This document shows, piece after piece, positions 10,649-22,702 of a stretch of 64,000 nt of DNA. The stretch lies in the NCBI GenBank assembly GCA_000310025.1, contig FN649755.1:1555962-1619961 (forward strand), read 5' to 3'. Both the position numbers and the translations under genes were made by a program. The first letter of the stretch is position 1. Every line of letters begins with the position of its first letter. The stretch is from Ectocarpus siliculosus (Eukaryota > Sar > Phaeophyceae > Ectocarpales > Ectocarpaceae). Below the pieces are notes generated by a model that saw nothing but the letters and a program-made list of their open reading frames with translations, was not told where the DNA came from and ran no database searches.

Positions 10649-13600
10649 ACTCGACGCGGCATGAACCGCCACAACACCGACGAAGTTGTTGGCAAATCGT
10701 ACCATATATTGGAACGTGTGACGCCTCTACTGGCTTGCGTGTTGTGAATGTCCAAAACGCGTGATGACATGACTTGTTCGGATTGGTGTGCGGGTGTGTC
10801 TCTGGCGAAGGTTGACAAGATTGTTGGGTACAGATGAGGGAAGCATGCCGCAAAGAACGATAGAATTTTCCATCAATTCCTCCACGAAAGAGCTTACGTC
10901 ATGTTGGGAAGTTTGCGAAGGATATCTACTGTACTGTAGCGCAAAAAATGTTTCGGGAATGAGCTGGCAAACGTATTTGAGGATTTAGATGTTTAGGTGG
11001 AACATAGGATTTAGAAGGTGCTCGGAGTTCATCTTCCCGCGGAAGGATAAACAGGGGACAGGATCTAGTAGCCCCGCTTGAGCAATGGATCGGTCCCTGC
11101 TGCTGTCAGCCCTCCACCTTACCCAAGGCAACAGGAACAGCTGTTGTTCCGCACGAGTTAATACCAAGCGAGTTCTTCACTGGTCTTCCTGACGCACCAC
11201 ACGTTTATACGTTTGCACTTGGCGTCGTCGGCAGGACCGCCACGCGTGCATACATACCTTTACGAAAGTGGGTTTCTTGGAGATACACGAAACTATTAGG
11301 ATAATAGGCATGCCGAGAGTTACAACCTCGCTGCGAATGGTTACATGGTTTGATAGCATGTTCCGCTTCGCATATCGTTTCCTTCCCCACCTGCGTCGCT
11401 CCACCCTCCATCGCTCGTTGCCGAAGCCAACGCTGCACTGCGCCATGCCCTCCCGCTTCCACCAGAGTTTCTGGCTACCAATAGCGCGCTTGCCCCCCAC
11501 CCAACGTTCTCTCCAAGAACTTCCAGCGATACCTCTCCGCACCAAATACTCCCGTCACGCGTATCCCAAGCCTTTCCCCACGCACCCCACGCCATTCCGT
11601 CTCACTCCCATTCCAACTACTGGCCAACACGATTGGTTACCCCCACGAAACGTAATCGCGACGTCTCTCCAGCTGCACGGCCGCACCGATATTCACTCCT
11701 AACCATTATGTTGGCCGATGACTTCATTGCAACTGCTTCACTTGACACACCTCCTGTTGCACAACGAACAAGGCAAGCACCCCTGTGGGCGATGGACATG
11801 CCATTGTCGTAGCTGCTGAAGCCAGCGCGACCATCAATCTGCTGCTTCTTTAAGACTCCCCTCATTCAGTTGGGGGTTCAATATGTTGGTGTCGTTTTCA
11901 GTGGGGAAAGGCCCCCTCTGTCGTTCGGGGGTCCAAGGATAAGGGATGAACACGGGAAAGGGCTCCTCGCCTCGTTTCCTGTGGTTTCACAACAGCTTAC
12001 GAAGGTTGCCCTCGCCGCGATTGAGCGAAGATCCATGTACGCGTTTCGATATAGGTGTTGTCGCAAGTATAAATACCCGGATCTATCAAATCTCCTTCCC
12101 GAAATATTTATTTCTCCCTGCCGCTTATCGCTACTCGCACCTGCCTTCTCTCTCTCCATCCTGTGCAACAATGGTCTATCATGTTGTGGTCATATCGACG
12201 GGCTCGACGTGACATCATTATAGAGATCGAGCACCTATGGAGAGGTTGAGAGAGTACTGACCCCCCTTGGCTACACATACACTCCAAGACGGTGTGGATG
12301 AAGGCTTCGTGTAGTAGTTCACTGTCGGAATCGCTAGGCGTAAACTGAACCCGTGTCAAAGCGTGTGTTTGCAACTTTGGATCTTTCTGCATTCGCACGG
12401 ATGAGCAAACGGCACATACATGTCATACTGCAAGCCATCGTGACCCGCACTTTTCTCCCGCTCTAAATATACGTACGTGCTCAAGTTCGCAGATAGACTG
12501 CCATTCCAGCACCAACTGCAGCTCACGGGACGCATCCTTCGTGTGCTAGGTTGTGCGTTCTCATCTCTTCATTACACACCAATTTTCACAATTCACTCAA
12601 CAAAATTGGACGGCGAACAGTTATCACATTCGACAGCGCTGTGGACACTGCCCACCTCTTGAATGAGCTTCCCTATACTACTACTGTGGCCCCCGAACAA
12701 ACGCCACATCCTTACTTCCATAGTCTAAAGATTTAATGTTGACCTTCACTGAAATATCTTCACCCCCATCTACTGTAGGAATAATATGCAAAAATGCCTT
12801 GCTCTCTTTCATCACCATCGATCAGCAACCCTCACTCTAAATCTTCACTCCGGTACACAATGACAGGGGGAAGCATCTCTCAAACTATGTACGTGGGAGT
12901 GTGTCCCTTGAGATAGTGCTATGATCGGCCATTGGGAATGATGATCGACGATGGTATCACATAAGAAAGACACACCCCCTTTCTCGACATCCTATAGAAC
13001 TACTGTAGATACGTGACCACGTGTCTCATTGTGCACCAACTGTGACCGCAACCGAAGGTCCTTGCCCTTCATCAATGAGTTGGGGTACAGAAACCTGAGT
13101 CAACCGATCGTCATCCGCAGTGCAAACCATGTACCAGGGCCAGCTTTTCCCGGCATCCTTGCCATCTGCGCCCCTCCCAAAAGCTAGAAATTCCCTCCCC
13201 CACACGGCAATGAACGGATTTCCGGTTGCTGCTCACCTTCGAACGTCCGTACTTGGTCCCAACCCGGACACGAACACCTTCCGTGCGTCCGTGGTCACAG
13301 ACTTGCACACAAAGAAGAACATAGACGAGACATAGGAGACAATCAAGATACCAAGAATCAAGCAAATCGACACGAACGCGATGCAAAATATATTTTTCAA
13401 AGCAGGAAAGGCAGAAAGAGAACGCATGAGAATATTAACCCCATCTCTGATTGAATCGTCCCTGGGTGGTTACTGGCATGCGTTCATACGTTTTGTGCAC
13501 ATAATTTATCCGTTTTCCAGTGCAGGATCGTACTTCCGCATCCACCCGCAGCTATGTCAACAATGGAAACTTCTGAAAACAACCACACCAACCTGCAGCA

Positions 13601-14324
13601 AAATATCGCTCCCTCGATCGAGCACACTTCCGACCCAACTCCACACAAACACACCCAAGTATTGGGTTGGCATGCAAACCTCGACTGCCTCAAACATGAA
13701 AAAACAAAATTGCCGCTCGTGCGCAAGGGAGTTTGTTAAGGCGAAGTCTTGCCTCCTGTATGTAGACGATGTCTTGTCTCCAATCCGTCTGGTGCAAATG
13801 AGGTTGCAGGTAGGGGACCCCATTTCCTCATTTTGATTTGTTCTCCGTGGAGGCTAGGGACACCGCAAGTGCAGAGAGACATGCCCCCATCCATGTGTAT
13901 TTCGCTGCCAGACCAAGCGAGACACGGGCCACTCATTGCTGACCAAGGGAACCGCCGTTCAGACAATGAATCTGATAACGTCCTAGTCTAGCAAATTTCG
14001 GCCAACCGAGAAGGGCAATCGCGGTGCGCTGATGATAGCGATTGTCAATGCGGAGACGGGCCCGCAACCACACTCAAACCCTTCGCAGGACTTTTGTTTG
14101 GTCTCTCGTGTGGACTCCGCTTATTGTTCGGCTAGAGTAATCGGGGGGCGTGGTGGTTTCTTTTCTCATTCAGTAGCCCTGATGTGGCGCAGGCCAGGCG
14201 AGTGTACACAGCCTCGTCGGCTTTGTCGAAGAGTCGATTGACTCCGTACAGGATCCCCAGCATCTGCGCGTGAGCCGAAGACATTGTTGTGCACGATTTA
14301 GAGCAGGTTCGGCCTCCGGTTGAC
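10649..14324. other. No gene recognised
   Basis: Frames of 100-150 codons at 11177-11700 (both strands) and 13381-13836 (+) were inspected. They have no motif, and opposing strands are equally open, as expected by chance at this base composition. No repeat or RNA gene was recognised. Confidence 0.4.
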
Positions 14325-14508
14325 AACTCAACGACACTCGAGCTTTCGAGACCGAGACTTTTGTTTACCACTCAAAGAAGATGCTCGAGCCTCCGAGACC
14401 AAGACCTCGGCTGACAATTCAATGACTCTCGAGCCTTCGAGACCGAGACTTCGGTTTTCGACTCAAAGACACTCGAGCCTTCGAGACCAAGACCCCGGTG
14501 GCCACTTT
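14325..14508. repeat. Minisatellite, four units of about 45 bp
   Basis: ACTC(A)A...CTCGAGCYTTCGAGACC repeats at about 14327, 14372, 14418 and 14461. The unit is close to 15 codons, so the + frame stays open through it, giving a Ser/Arg/Asp-rich peptide that I take as a by-product. Confidence 0.6.
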
Positions 14509-16772
14509 CAGGATGCGACACGATTTTTCCTGCTGGCACGCGTTTTACGACACAAGCGCCAGCAGTGTATACACAGACGGCAGGCACGTGTGGCGATGTA
14601 CGCGCTTGTGCACCACCGTCGTGAACTAACTTTGCCTGAAGAAATTATCGTACTCGACGACGGAACCTGATCTCACCAGCAAGAGTATCGTGAACTGGAG
14701 GCCGTGCGGCAGGTCGTTCCATATGCACCTGAACCCCGGCGGAAACTCGATCAGCCCTGCGTGGCACGGGTTCAAATCAACAACGGCACGGGACAAGGAC
14801 TTCGTGAACCAATCCGTGAACCGTGAGGCGACAGAACTACGCGTGCTTGAAACAATACTTCAATATTTCGCTCAGTGTTTGCAATGAGAGCCAGGAGAAA
14901 CAACTCGTGGGAGTTCCACCGGTCGCCCTCAGTTGTTGCCATGTAATCTGGGAAGTATCTGATGTTGGGGGCGTGGTCTCGAATCTAGGCGCAATCACAT
15001 GAACTGGAATGGTTTCTCAAATCGATGTAAAAACACGGGTGAAACCGACTAATTCGCGTGTAATTGTGTGGGAGAATACAATATTGTCCTTCTGGTGTCC
15101 AGAAACAAGAATCAACTCAAACGCCGTCGAAGGGAAGACACAAACGAAGAAGGGTGGGGAACCTTCTGTTCATTCCTCGGGTATTACCCCGGCTGGTGCA
15201 ACCTGAAAATATACAACAAAACAGCCTGCGAGAGTTCGCGTTCTTTGCCCCCTCCGAAGACTGGCAACACTTCATTGGCCCGTCTGTTGGCGCGGTCGAT
15301 ACGAATCAATCGAATGCCAACACGTGTTCGTTGCCGCTACACACGGGTCAGAGCTTCACCATGACCGCCATCCAGTAACTCTGCTCCTCAACTATCGTCG
15401 GTGTGGAAGCTTGCGACAACCGGCTCACATTTTCCTTCCACCAGGTCCACGTGGGCGACTGACACCAAGGCCAGCATAGCACGGCGGCCGCCAAGAGACC
15501 GACCGGCAGACGAACGAACCAAAGAGCGTGACGCCGCTTTTTTCCGAGACACTTGTCGGTTCTCGCGCTTCGAAGAGGTGTTGCAGGCTAGGTAGCGTTC
15601 CGATTGTTGCAAGCCTTGAATCGCGCTTGGTGGAGAGGAAACGGACCCCATGCAAGCCATCAGCACGCTCTCAACACCAACAACCCCGAGAAGCCACCAC
15701 CGTAGGCATGGCGCCCACTCGAATTTCATTATCACACCTGGTGAGAGCAGGTTTTCGAGGGCCAGAGGCGTACGAACCAGTGACTGCTGGAGCTTTATCC
15801 GGCGATTAACTTACCGCAGCCTGTATTCCCCATGAGATAACCGCAGGCTGTATGGAAGCATGCCTCGAAGGGTCGACAACACGATGACACAAGTGTCGTC
15901 GTGGTGGTAGGGGACCTCATGCTTCGCGTGTGAGTTCTGGCACTTGAACAACCAAAAGCTTTGAAGGTTGTTCTTGTGGCATGTCACGTGCCACTACGTA
16001 GACCAAAGGAGTCTTGTAGGAGACGGTGAGACTGCGTGCATGGGGTCCACGGAGGAGGGTAAACTGGTAGCGATAAACGATGTAGATGGATTCCTCTTCA
16101 AGGCTTTGGAAACCAATGCTTGCAACAGATTGGTTTGTTAGACAACGACCATGAGGATGGGAGCTTGGCCTGCGCAGAACACGCTGACATGGAAAGGCGG
16201 TGGATAACTTTCATGGAAGCTCCACGAATAGACTCCCACGCAAGCTGTCAGATTTTGGTGCTGTGCATGTTTGGCGGCACTTCCACCGATAAGTCCTTGC
16301 ACCAGGTTGAGAATGAGCCTCCTGCAAGTACTTCCTCCGTGGAGATGACGGAACCTTCCAAAACTCGCACACGTTTCCGCGTAGAGGCTTTTAGTTGCTC
16401 CCGTGGAAGCTTCCACCAAACCAAAGCGGGGAACACACGCAGCCAGTACAGCTAACTCCGTCTATTCTACACGAACTAGTTTTTGTGATGAGAACATTCA
16501 CAACCTGCCGCATGCGGCACCACTGTAGGTACCGATTGTTGGAGCGAGCTGTCATGGGCTGTGGGTCTGCAAATGAAGCGTACAGAGTGCCGGCCTGTTC
16601 CTTGCAACAGTTCCTTTGAGCGAGCCCGAAAACCTTACGATGAGTCCCGGGGCACAGGTTCTTCTGTCGTATCCACCCGAGCCTCCTCGTTCCCTTCCAT
16701 TGCTACACAGCCTGGAACATCTATTTGTTTTTGTCGTTCATGCTCATCATCTAGCCATTTTTTTTATTCCAG
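14509..16772. other. No gene recognised
   Basis: A frame near 15190-15380 reads like protein in part (EFAFFAPSEDWQHFIG) but has no splice borders or start I can support. Nothing else stands out. Confidence 0.35.
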
Positions 16773-16831
16773 TCGTTGCCACCAAGAAGCGTCTTGAAGC
16801 CGACCGTAATTCTACATCAGTTGAAGTTTAG
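16773..16831 (+). CDS. Candidate terminal exon, unidentified gene
   Basis: A strong acceptor (CCATTTTTTTTATTCCAG) is followed by a short frame VATKKRLEADRNSTSVEV and a TAG stop at 16829-16831. Upstream exons were not identified. The basis is the polypyrimidine tract plus a charged C-terminus only. Confidence 0.25.
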
Positions 16832-18728
16832 ATTTGCGTAACCGCTGCTGGATACCCGGCATGTCGTTTTCCTCCGATTCTTGTGAACATACAGCAGTAC
16901 ACACGTGTAAACAACACACCCTTTCGCTTCAGGAAACTAAATAAAGGAGTTGGCGAGGTGTAAAGGAGCACACGCAGTTTTCATTTGTTTCGCGTATGAG
17001 CTGACCTACACACCACAGCAAGCAGCACACCCCACCACACAGGCGACACCACCGATGTTCTCATGTGTTCATCACATCACGCAAGTCCTTCCGTTTCTTT
17101 CCCCCTCCAAGCACAGAGCTGATATTTAGGTCATGCAGTGTCGAACAGAACCCAGGGAGAGATAGTTGATAGTCGTGGCTCGGAAGCGTGGTCTTTCCGA
17201 TGCTTCACACTGTACATTGATTGCTGGAGATAATACGGTGGGTTGTACTTGGTGTGTAGAGGTACCCTCTGTCTATTCATGTGCCTCACAGCAGCGGCAG
17301 ACAGCTGGCGGCAACTGCCTGTCACATCAAGTATTTTGGGCTTTATTGCTGATTCCTCCGCGTGCACTGTGCGAGAACACGGGGCAACCAACCACACTAT
17401 TGCTCCGGGGTGCGCAATGCCCTGGACAGACCTATCGCTCCCGCGCGCACGGCTGTGACCCCTACCCTAGCAACAAGCTACAGCAGTGCCGTGTCCTTTT
17501 ATAGGTTTAGGGCTACACATGGATACAGCAGAAATAAAACAATGAAGATCGTTCTCGTCTCAACAAACCTGTCAACCGGTCCGTTGTGATGGTGAAGTTT
17601 GCCCGAGGAAACCACCACCGCCGCCCCGCCCGGCTTGCTCCCGATGCTTGAACACAACCGCAGCAAAGACTTATGCGTATGATACCACGTAAATGATACC
17701 ACGTAAATATATCACATGTTTGGCCTCGCAAAACCTGTCTCACCTCCTTTGGCATGCACCCGGCGAACAAGGCTGGCCATGGTCCACATCTGCCAACCAG
17801 AAAGAGGTGGGGTCACGGTAAAAGGCCAGCGGGATGCAAAACAACGATGTTTCCCTTCGTTTCTTCGGATCGACGCAGCAAACACGACGAACTCCACCAT
17901 GCAACAAACTTTTCAGTCCAAGATACAGCCTCAGCGCAGATACATAGTTGTACGGAGAGTAGAAAGGGCACGCGTCCCGGACGGTGAGGGGTAAGCGAAA
18001 GCGCCTTTCATTCGTTTTCTCGCGAACATATCGTGTGCGGGAGGATACCAGAAACAAACACACGGGGACGAAGAGGCACAAACCCGACAGACACTCGAGG
18101 TTACGTTCTACACACTGCTGTACACAATTAATCGTCGTAGAAAAAGAGATCACTGCTGCTAAGGGTCGACCGGCATACCGGCAAACGCTGGTTTTATAGG
18201 GGTTCGTTGGGATGTGCTACAGTACCACCGCTGTCTGTGACGGACCCTGCCCGCTTCACCCGAACAAAAAACCGAAAATAAGGAGCGAAAAAACTAATAG
18301 GGGAAATGGAGTTCGCCTCTACGTACCTCTTGGCGCTACAGTATAATGTACGCCATCGCGAACTCACCGGGACGGGACTGTCGTCAACTGTTTGATTCAA
18401 CACAGAGGGGGGTGGCGTACTCAGGGGCGACCAGATTGACGCCGTTCGGCGCGCCTTATTCTCTCTATCTCTGTTCTTTGTGGGCAACGGCACACTCAAC
18501 GCTGCGCTGCCGCGACCTGTGGCTGCACCAAACGGCAAATTATTGGCAGGAATCTTCCTTCCAAGAGCAAATAAGAACATTCTTCTACATGTAGAACGTG
18601 CTCTCTCGAAGCAAATGATCTGCCGTTTCATGCAGTTTCATGCCTCCCGCCCTACTTTACCGATTCGAACCTTATGTAGGTGCCACAATATACTGCACAC
18701 CGTGAACCTGAACCGATTACAACCTGAA
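16832..18728. other. No gene recognised
   Basis: Both strands carry frames of 60-140 codons that shadow each other. No domain, RNA gene or repeat was seen. Confidence 0.4.
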
Positions 18729-18890
18729 CCGATTTATTTCAAAGCCCGCCTCTACTCCACGAACAAGAGGGCGCGAAAACTCAATGGATGCTCGGAAACA
18801 TCTCGACGTGAGATGTTTGTGCTCTGGAGTAATAATCGAGCTTTGAAAATCGGTCGAGTGTGGAGTGAAGTGGTATCTTATGCCACCTCC
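18729..18890. mobile_element. Diverged relic of the 217-bp MITE family
   Basis: CCGATTTATTTCAAAGCCCG at the left, TCGAGCTTTGAAAATCGG towards the right and the spacer pattern GGAAACATCTCG match the interior of the MITEs at 32256 and 60091. The outermost CCGTATATGACAC ends are lost or unrecognisable. Confidence 0.5.
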
Positions 18891-20090
18891 GGTCTTCACG
18901 TCGCTGGTTGTGTTGCCTGTAACGGTTCGAAGACGGCTGCTCGGAGACGCCACGCACGCGACATGAATGGTGCCTGCCTCCACACACCAAGACCGAAACT
19001 TACCGGCAAGAAGGGAGCAGAGCAGGGTACACGACAACGGGGTGGCAGGGCGACAGCAAAAACCGAGCTCCTACTGTATATGGATCATCGCAGATAACGA
19101 TCGGAACCCCTTTACTGTGCGACACAACATACATACACAGGTATGGGTTAGACAAGGTAACGGATCGAGGCGGAACCACTCTAAAATGGAAACAGAGGAA
19201 CACCGAAATGGCAGAACGATGCCGAGCACCAAGCACCAAGCACCTATTTACATGCTGTAGCACTCCTGTGTGTTCTAACCGTCGCGTTCCCCAGTTGCCC
19301 GGTTGTTTGTTCCCCGTTCAACTGGAACGAACGGCTACAGGCCACGACTCAACACATAAGGGAGCCGACCAGGAGGAAAATGTATGTACAATAGGTACTG
19401 TAGGTAAATAGGTAAATAGAGTACAGGATTATTTCCGGAGATCAGCAAGCAACAGCAACCCACAGACCACACACCCCAACTTCAACCTTCAACCACCAGG
19501 ACGTTCGTTTCAACCATCCCAGTTCTTGTTGCCCTCTAATAGGTATGTAGATGAGAGGTTTGTCCGATTTATTTCCGAGAAGTTCCTACATGAGGCGTAC
19601 GCACATCCACCCAAAGGCACATTCACGCACATCATCCATCTGATACGTACGATGCTGGTATGTGTGAGCAATGACGCTGGTCTAAGCAAACAATGTTGTT
19701 TCTCTTCGAGCGACAACTACTGTACTGCAGTCTACTACGTAGTATATCGAATATCACTGCTTCCTCTCTGTGCCTGCTGCGTGTTCTCTCCCAAGAAAAG
19801 TGGGCGAGCTGTACGTACGTACACATATTTCGGCGTCCAGCGTCCAGCGTCTTCTTCCGTGAGAAGCGGAGAGAACGACCCTGAGGAGGAAGGACAACAC
19901 GACATTTGTACGGTACAGTACACCATCGAGGAAGTGTTGTCTGCTAAGGGGAGAGAGGAGGGACAAGAACGAGCGACACAGAGGCGGGGATAACGTGCGG
20001 GCCTTTTGAGTTATCTGCATAACGCTTTCTTCACGGCGTTGTTTGTAAGCGGCCTGTGGTAGGGCAGGTCGTCATTGTCGTTCCCACATC
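18891..20090. other. No gene recognised
   Basis: A + frame from 19526 is open for 155 codons but has no motif. The minus strand is also open. Nothing else seen. Confidence 0.4.
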
Positions 20091-20302
20091 TTACACAGCC
20101 TCGTCGGGCTTGTTCGTGCGCAAACGCGCGTCCTTGTCCCGGCATCCCGAACGTCGGGTATGTAGTGCAGCCGGGCTCGGCGCACTCGTGGTTTACAAAG
20201 CAGGAGTGAGCCGAGCCCGGCTGCACCACGCAGCCGACGTTCGGGATTCTGGGACGAGGACCCACGTTTTGCGCATCGCATAAGCCCGAAGAGGCTGTGT
20301 AA
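20091..20302. mobile_element. Foldback (hairpin) element, 212 bp
   Basis: TTACACAGCCTCGTCGGGCTT at the left is mirrored by AAGCCCGAAGAGGCTGTGTAA at the right. The two arms of about 90 bases pair almost throughout, including the inner GCAGCCGGGCTCGGC / GCCGAGCCCGGCTGC, and leave a loop of about 20 bases. It has the structure of a MITE or a solo inverted repeat. No coding capacity. Confidence 0.65.
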
Positions 20303-20342
20303 TACTTGCGTCAGAATGATTGTGTACGTGCGTGCCCTGATT

Positions 20343-20903
20343 TTTTCCCTCCCCCCTGCCCCCCCCGGTGCTTGCCATCGGGGTTGGGTTTTCGTCGCTT
20401 GGCAACGACGTTGTAAAACAAGCCAATTCACTTCGTGAACTCGGCAACCAGGTTACCGTTTTTTTTTTTTTTACCTCGTTTTTTTTTTTGGCGGTAACCA
20501 TAATGGTGGTCGAGTAGATCATGTTGTGCGGGGTGGAGAAACCTCACTCCGCGCAACGGGGGATGATCGCACCACGTTGTGTTAAAATGGTCAAGCTTCC
20601 TCGAGGCAGTTACACAGTGCTTACAACTGTCTCTGGAAGTAAAAGCACCAGAAAATAAATTAAGTCATACGTAGCTGTCATCCGTACGCAAGGAAGTAAG
20701 CACAAGATGCCGAACACCCTTAGCAGGATGCAGCTCACCCTTCATGCGACTCGCCAAATACCTCACGGCGCTTCGCGCTTGGTGATGTGAGAGCCTGGTC
20801 CGGTGAGAACCCGGCGTGCTCCGTCCCGGCTTTGTAGGGATGCGAGGTCAATGGTCAAACGACTACGGCATGCACGACTATGAGTACACCCCCCCCCCCC
20901 CCC
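20343..20903 (+). mobile_element. SINE-like repeat, full-length copy
   Basis: Starts after a C run with GGTGCTTGCCATCGGGGTTG and ends with GGTCAATGG...ACGGCATGCACGACTATGAGTACAC plus poly-C. A near-identical copy in the other orientation lies at 50605-51152, and partial copies lie at 637-805 and 21064-21447. There is no open frame and no reverse transcriptase, so it is non-autonomous. The 3' end matches the LINE tails at 1-379 and 38774-39100. I see no clear tRNA-like A/B box, so the promoter type is unknown. Confidence 0.65.
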
Positions 20904-20963
20904 TTCCCGCATGAAATCCTGAGTGAATGTGCCTCGATTGCCTTCCTACCACTTATCCCGCTG

Positions 20964-21063
20964 NNNNNNNNNNNNNNNNNNNNNNNNNNNNNNNNNNNNN
21001 NNNNNNNNNNNNNNNNNNNNNNNNNNNNNNNNNNNNNNNNNNNNNNNNNNNNNNNNNNNNNNN
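20964..21063. other. Assembly gap (100 N)
   Basis: Exactly 100 N, so a placeholder of unknown true size. The sequences on its two sides are near-copies of each other. Confidence 0.99.
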
Positions 21064-21447
21064 GTAGATTATGTTGGGCGGGGTCGAGAACCCTCACTCC
21101 GCGCAAAAGGTATGATCGCACGTTGTGTTAAATTGGTCAAGCACCCTTAAGGCAGTTACACAGCGCTTACAGCTGTCTCTGGAAGTGAAAGCACCAGAAA
21201 ATAAATTAAGTCATACGCAGCTGTCATCCGTAAGCAAGGAAGTAAGCACAAGATGCCGAACACCCTTAGCAGGATACAGCGCACCCTTCATGCGACTCGC
21301 CGAATACCTCACGGCGCTTCGCGCTTGGTGATGTGAGAGCCTGGTCCGGTGAGAACCCGGCGTGCTCCGTCCCGGCTTTGTAGGGATGCGAGGTCAATGG
21401 TCTAACGACTACGGCATGCACGACTATGAGTACACCCCCCCCCCCCC
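21064..21447 (+). mobile_element. SINE-like repeat, partial copy cut by the gap
   Basis: Corresponds to 20515-20903 with few differences, including the poly-C tail. The next 60 or so bases after the tail (CGCATGA...GAGTG...GTGCCTCGATTGCC) also match those after the copy at 20343-20903, so the duplication reaches beyond the element. Confidence 0.65.
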
Positions 21448-21526
21448 TCTTCGCGCATGATATCGTGAGTGAGTGTGCCTCGATTGCCTTCCTACCACTT
21501 ATCCTGCTGTTGTTATCCTTTCAGCG

Positions 21527-21631
21527 CCTGCCGTGTGAGGTCGGGTGCGTCAGCCTTTCATCTGTACTCAGCAGTTTCATCGCTGCAGGGGGTGCGTGTG
21601 CACGAGAAACCGATCAACGCTTGATGTTCTA
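21527..21631 (+). CDS. Candidate exon, unidentified
   Basis: A good acceptor (GTTGTTATCCTTTCAG) precedes a frame RLPCEVGCVSLSSVLSS that ends at TAG 21629-21631. No upstream exon or family was recognised. Low support. Confidence 0.2.
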
Positions 21632-22382
21632 GCATATGCGGCAATTTGAGGCAAAGAAAGGGTCGCCTGTTGGACTAGAAGACGGGGAGCAGTACGGCCG
21701 GAGCCCCTCGATTTCAGTGAAGACAAGTCCCCCCCCCCCCCCCTGTGTATCTGGTAGCGCGTAGGGGGAAGGATGGACCGCTGTTGATCCAGGGGCACGT
21801 ACAGCTCGGAATGCACGGCCTCATTCTTACAGGCGGTGGCCCTACCAATGATTTATCTCCCCCCCGCGCCCCCTTTTTCTCGTGCTACCCGCTCTCTCTG
21901 TGCGTGCGTTGTTTATGTGTCTCTCTCTTTCTTGTCTCTCTTTCTTGAAACCGATCAAATGCCGATCGTGCACCGTTCGATCCACATGACGCCAATGGCA
22001 TGCTTCTCACGGTACGCCACGTAGGAGGGGGGGATCGAAGCCATGACGCGCGGCGTGTGTTGACGGGGTTGTTGTTGTTGTTGTCGTTGTCGTCGTCGTT
22101 GCTGTTGTTGTTGGCTGTGATAAGGTGCGCGTGGTCCAGCAAGCAACTTGTCTTGTTCTCCACGCGGAAGTTCCGGTTCAGGGCGGGGGGGAGGGGGGGG
22201 GGGACCTGGCTTGAGGAAATGAGGTAGATTCTCAAGCTGGCTCGCTGGTGTTGTGCGATGCAGCGAGACTGCAATACACTATGGGACATTCGTTCGCATG
22301 GTGATGGCTCTTCCCCCTGTTGGGGAACTGCGGCGTACTTTTGGGCAAAAACAAAGGCTTCAACTACGCCCTTTCTTCCCGC
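21632..22382. other. No gene seen; trinucleotide and C-run tracts
   Basis: A poly-C run at about 21730, TC-rich sequence at 21880-21950 and a GTT/GTC trinucleotide tract at 22066-22112. Confidence 0.5.
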
Positions 22383-22527
22383 ATGGTTTTCGTGCTCCTT
22401 CTTTCCGTCCGTGCGTGCAGTTTTTACCCCGACCGGAAGACTGCAGTTGCTATGGAAGCATCAGCTCTAGTTGCGGGAGTTTGCGTCGCGACGTCGGCCC
22501 AGGCGACAGGCGTTGGCGACATCTTCG
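22383..22527 (+). CDS. Candidate first exon, hydrophobic N-terminus
   Basis: An ATG at 22383 opens MVFVLLLSVRACS, a possible but short signal segment. The frame runs as ALVAGVCVATSAQATGVGDIF to a donor TTCG/GTGAGC at 22527, leaving phase 1. No second exon was identified, and the frame also reads on past the donor to a stop at 22673. Family unknown. Confidence 0.25.
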
Positions 22528-22702
22528 GTGAGCTCTATCTGGCGCGTCCACAGAATGACGCAAGTACGATTGCCCCAAGCGCTGTTTACTACTGTAGTAG
22601 CCGGTTCGGCTTCGACCAACTTCAAGGGGGTTCCCTCCTCCCGAACTCTTGTACGATCTGCTCTAAATCTTGAAGACACGAGGTGTCTCACTCCCGCACA
22701 TA

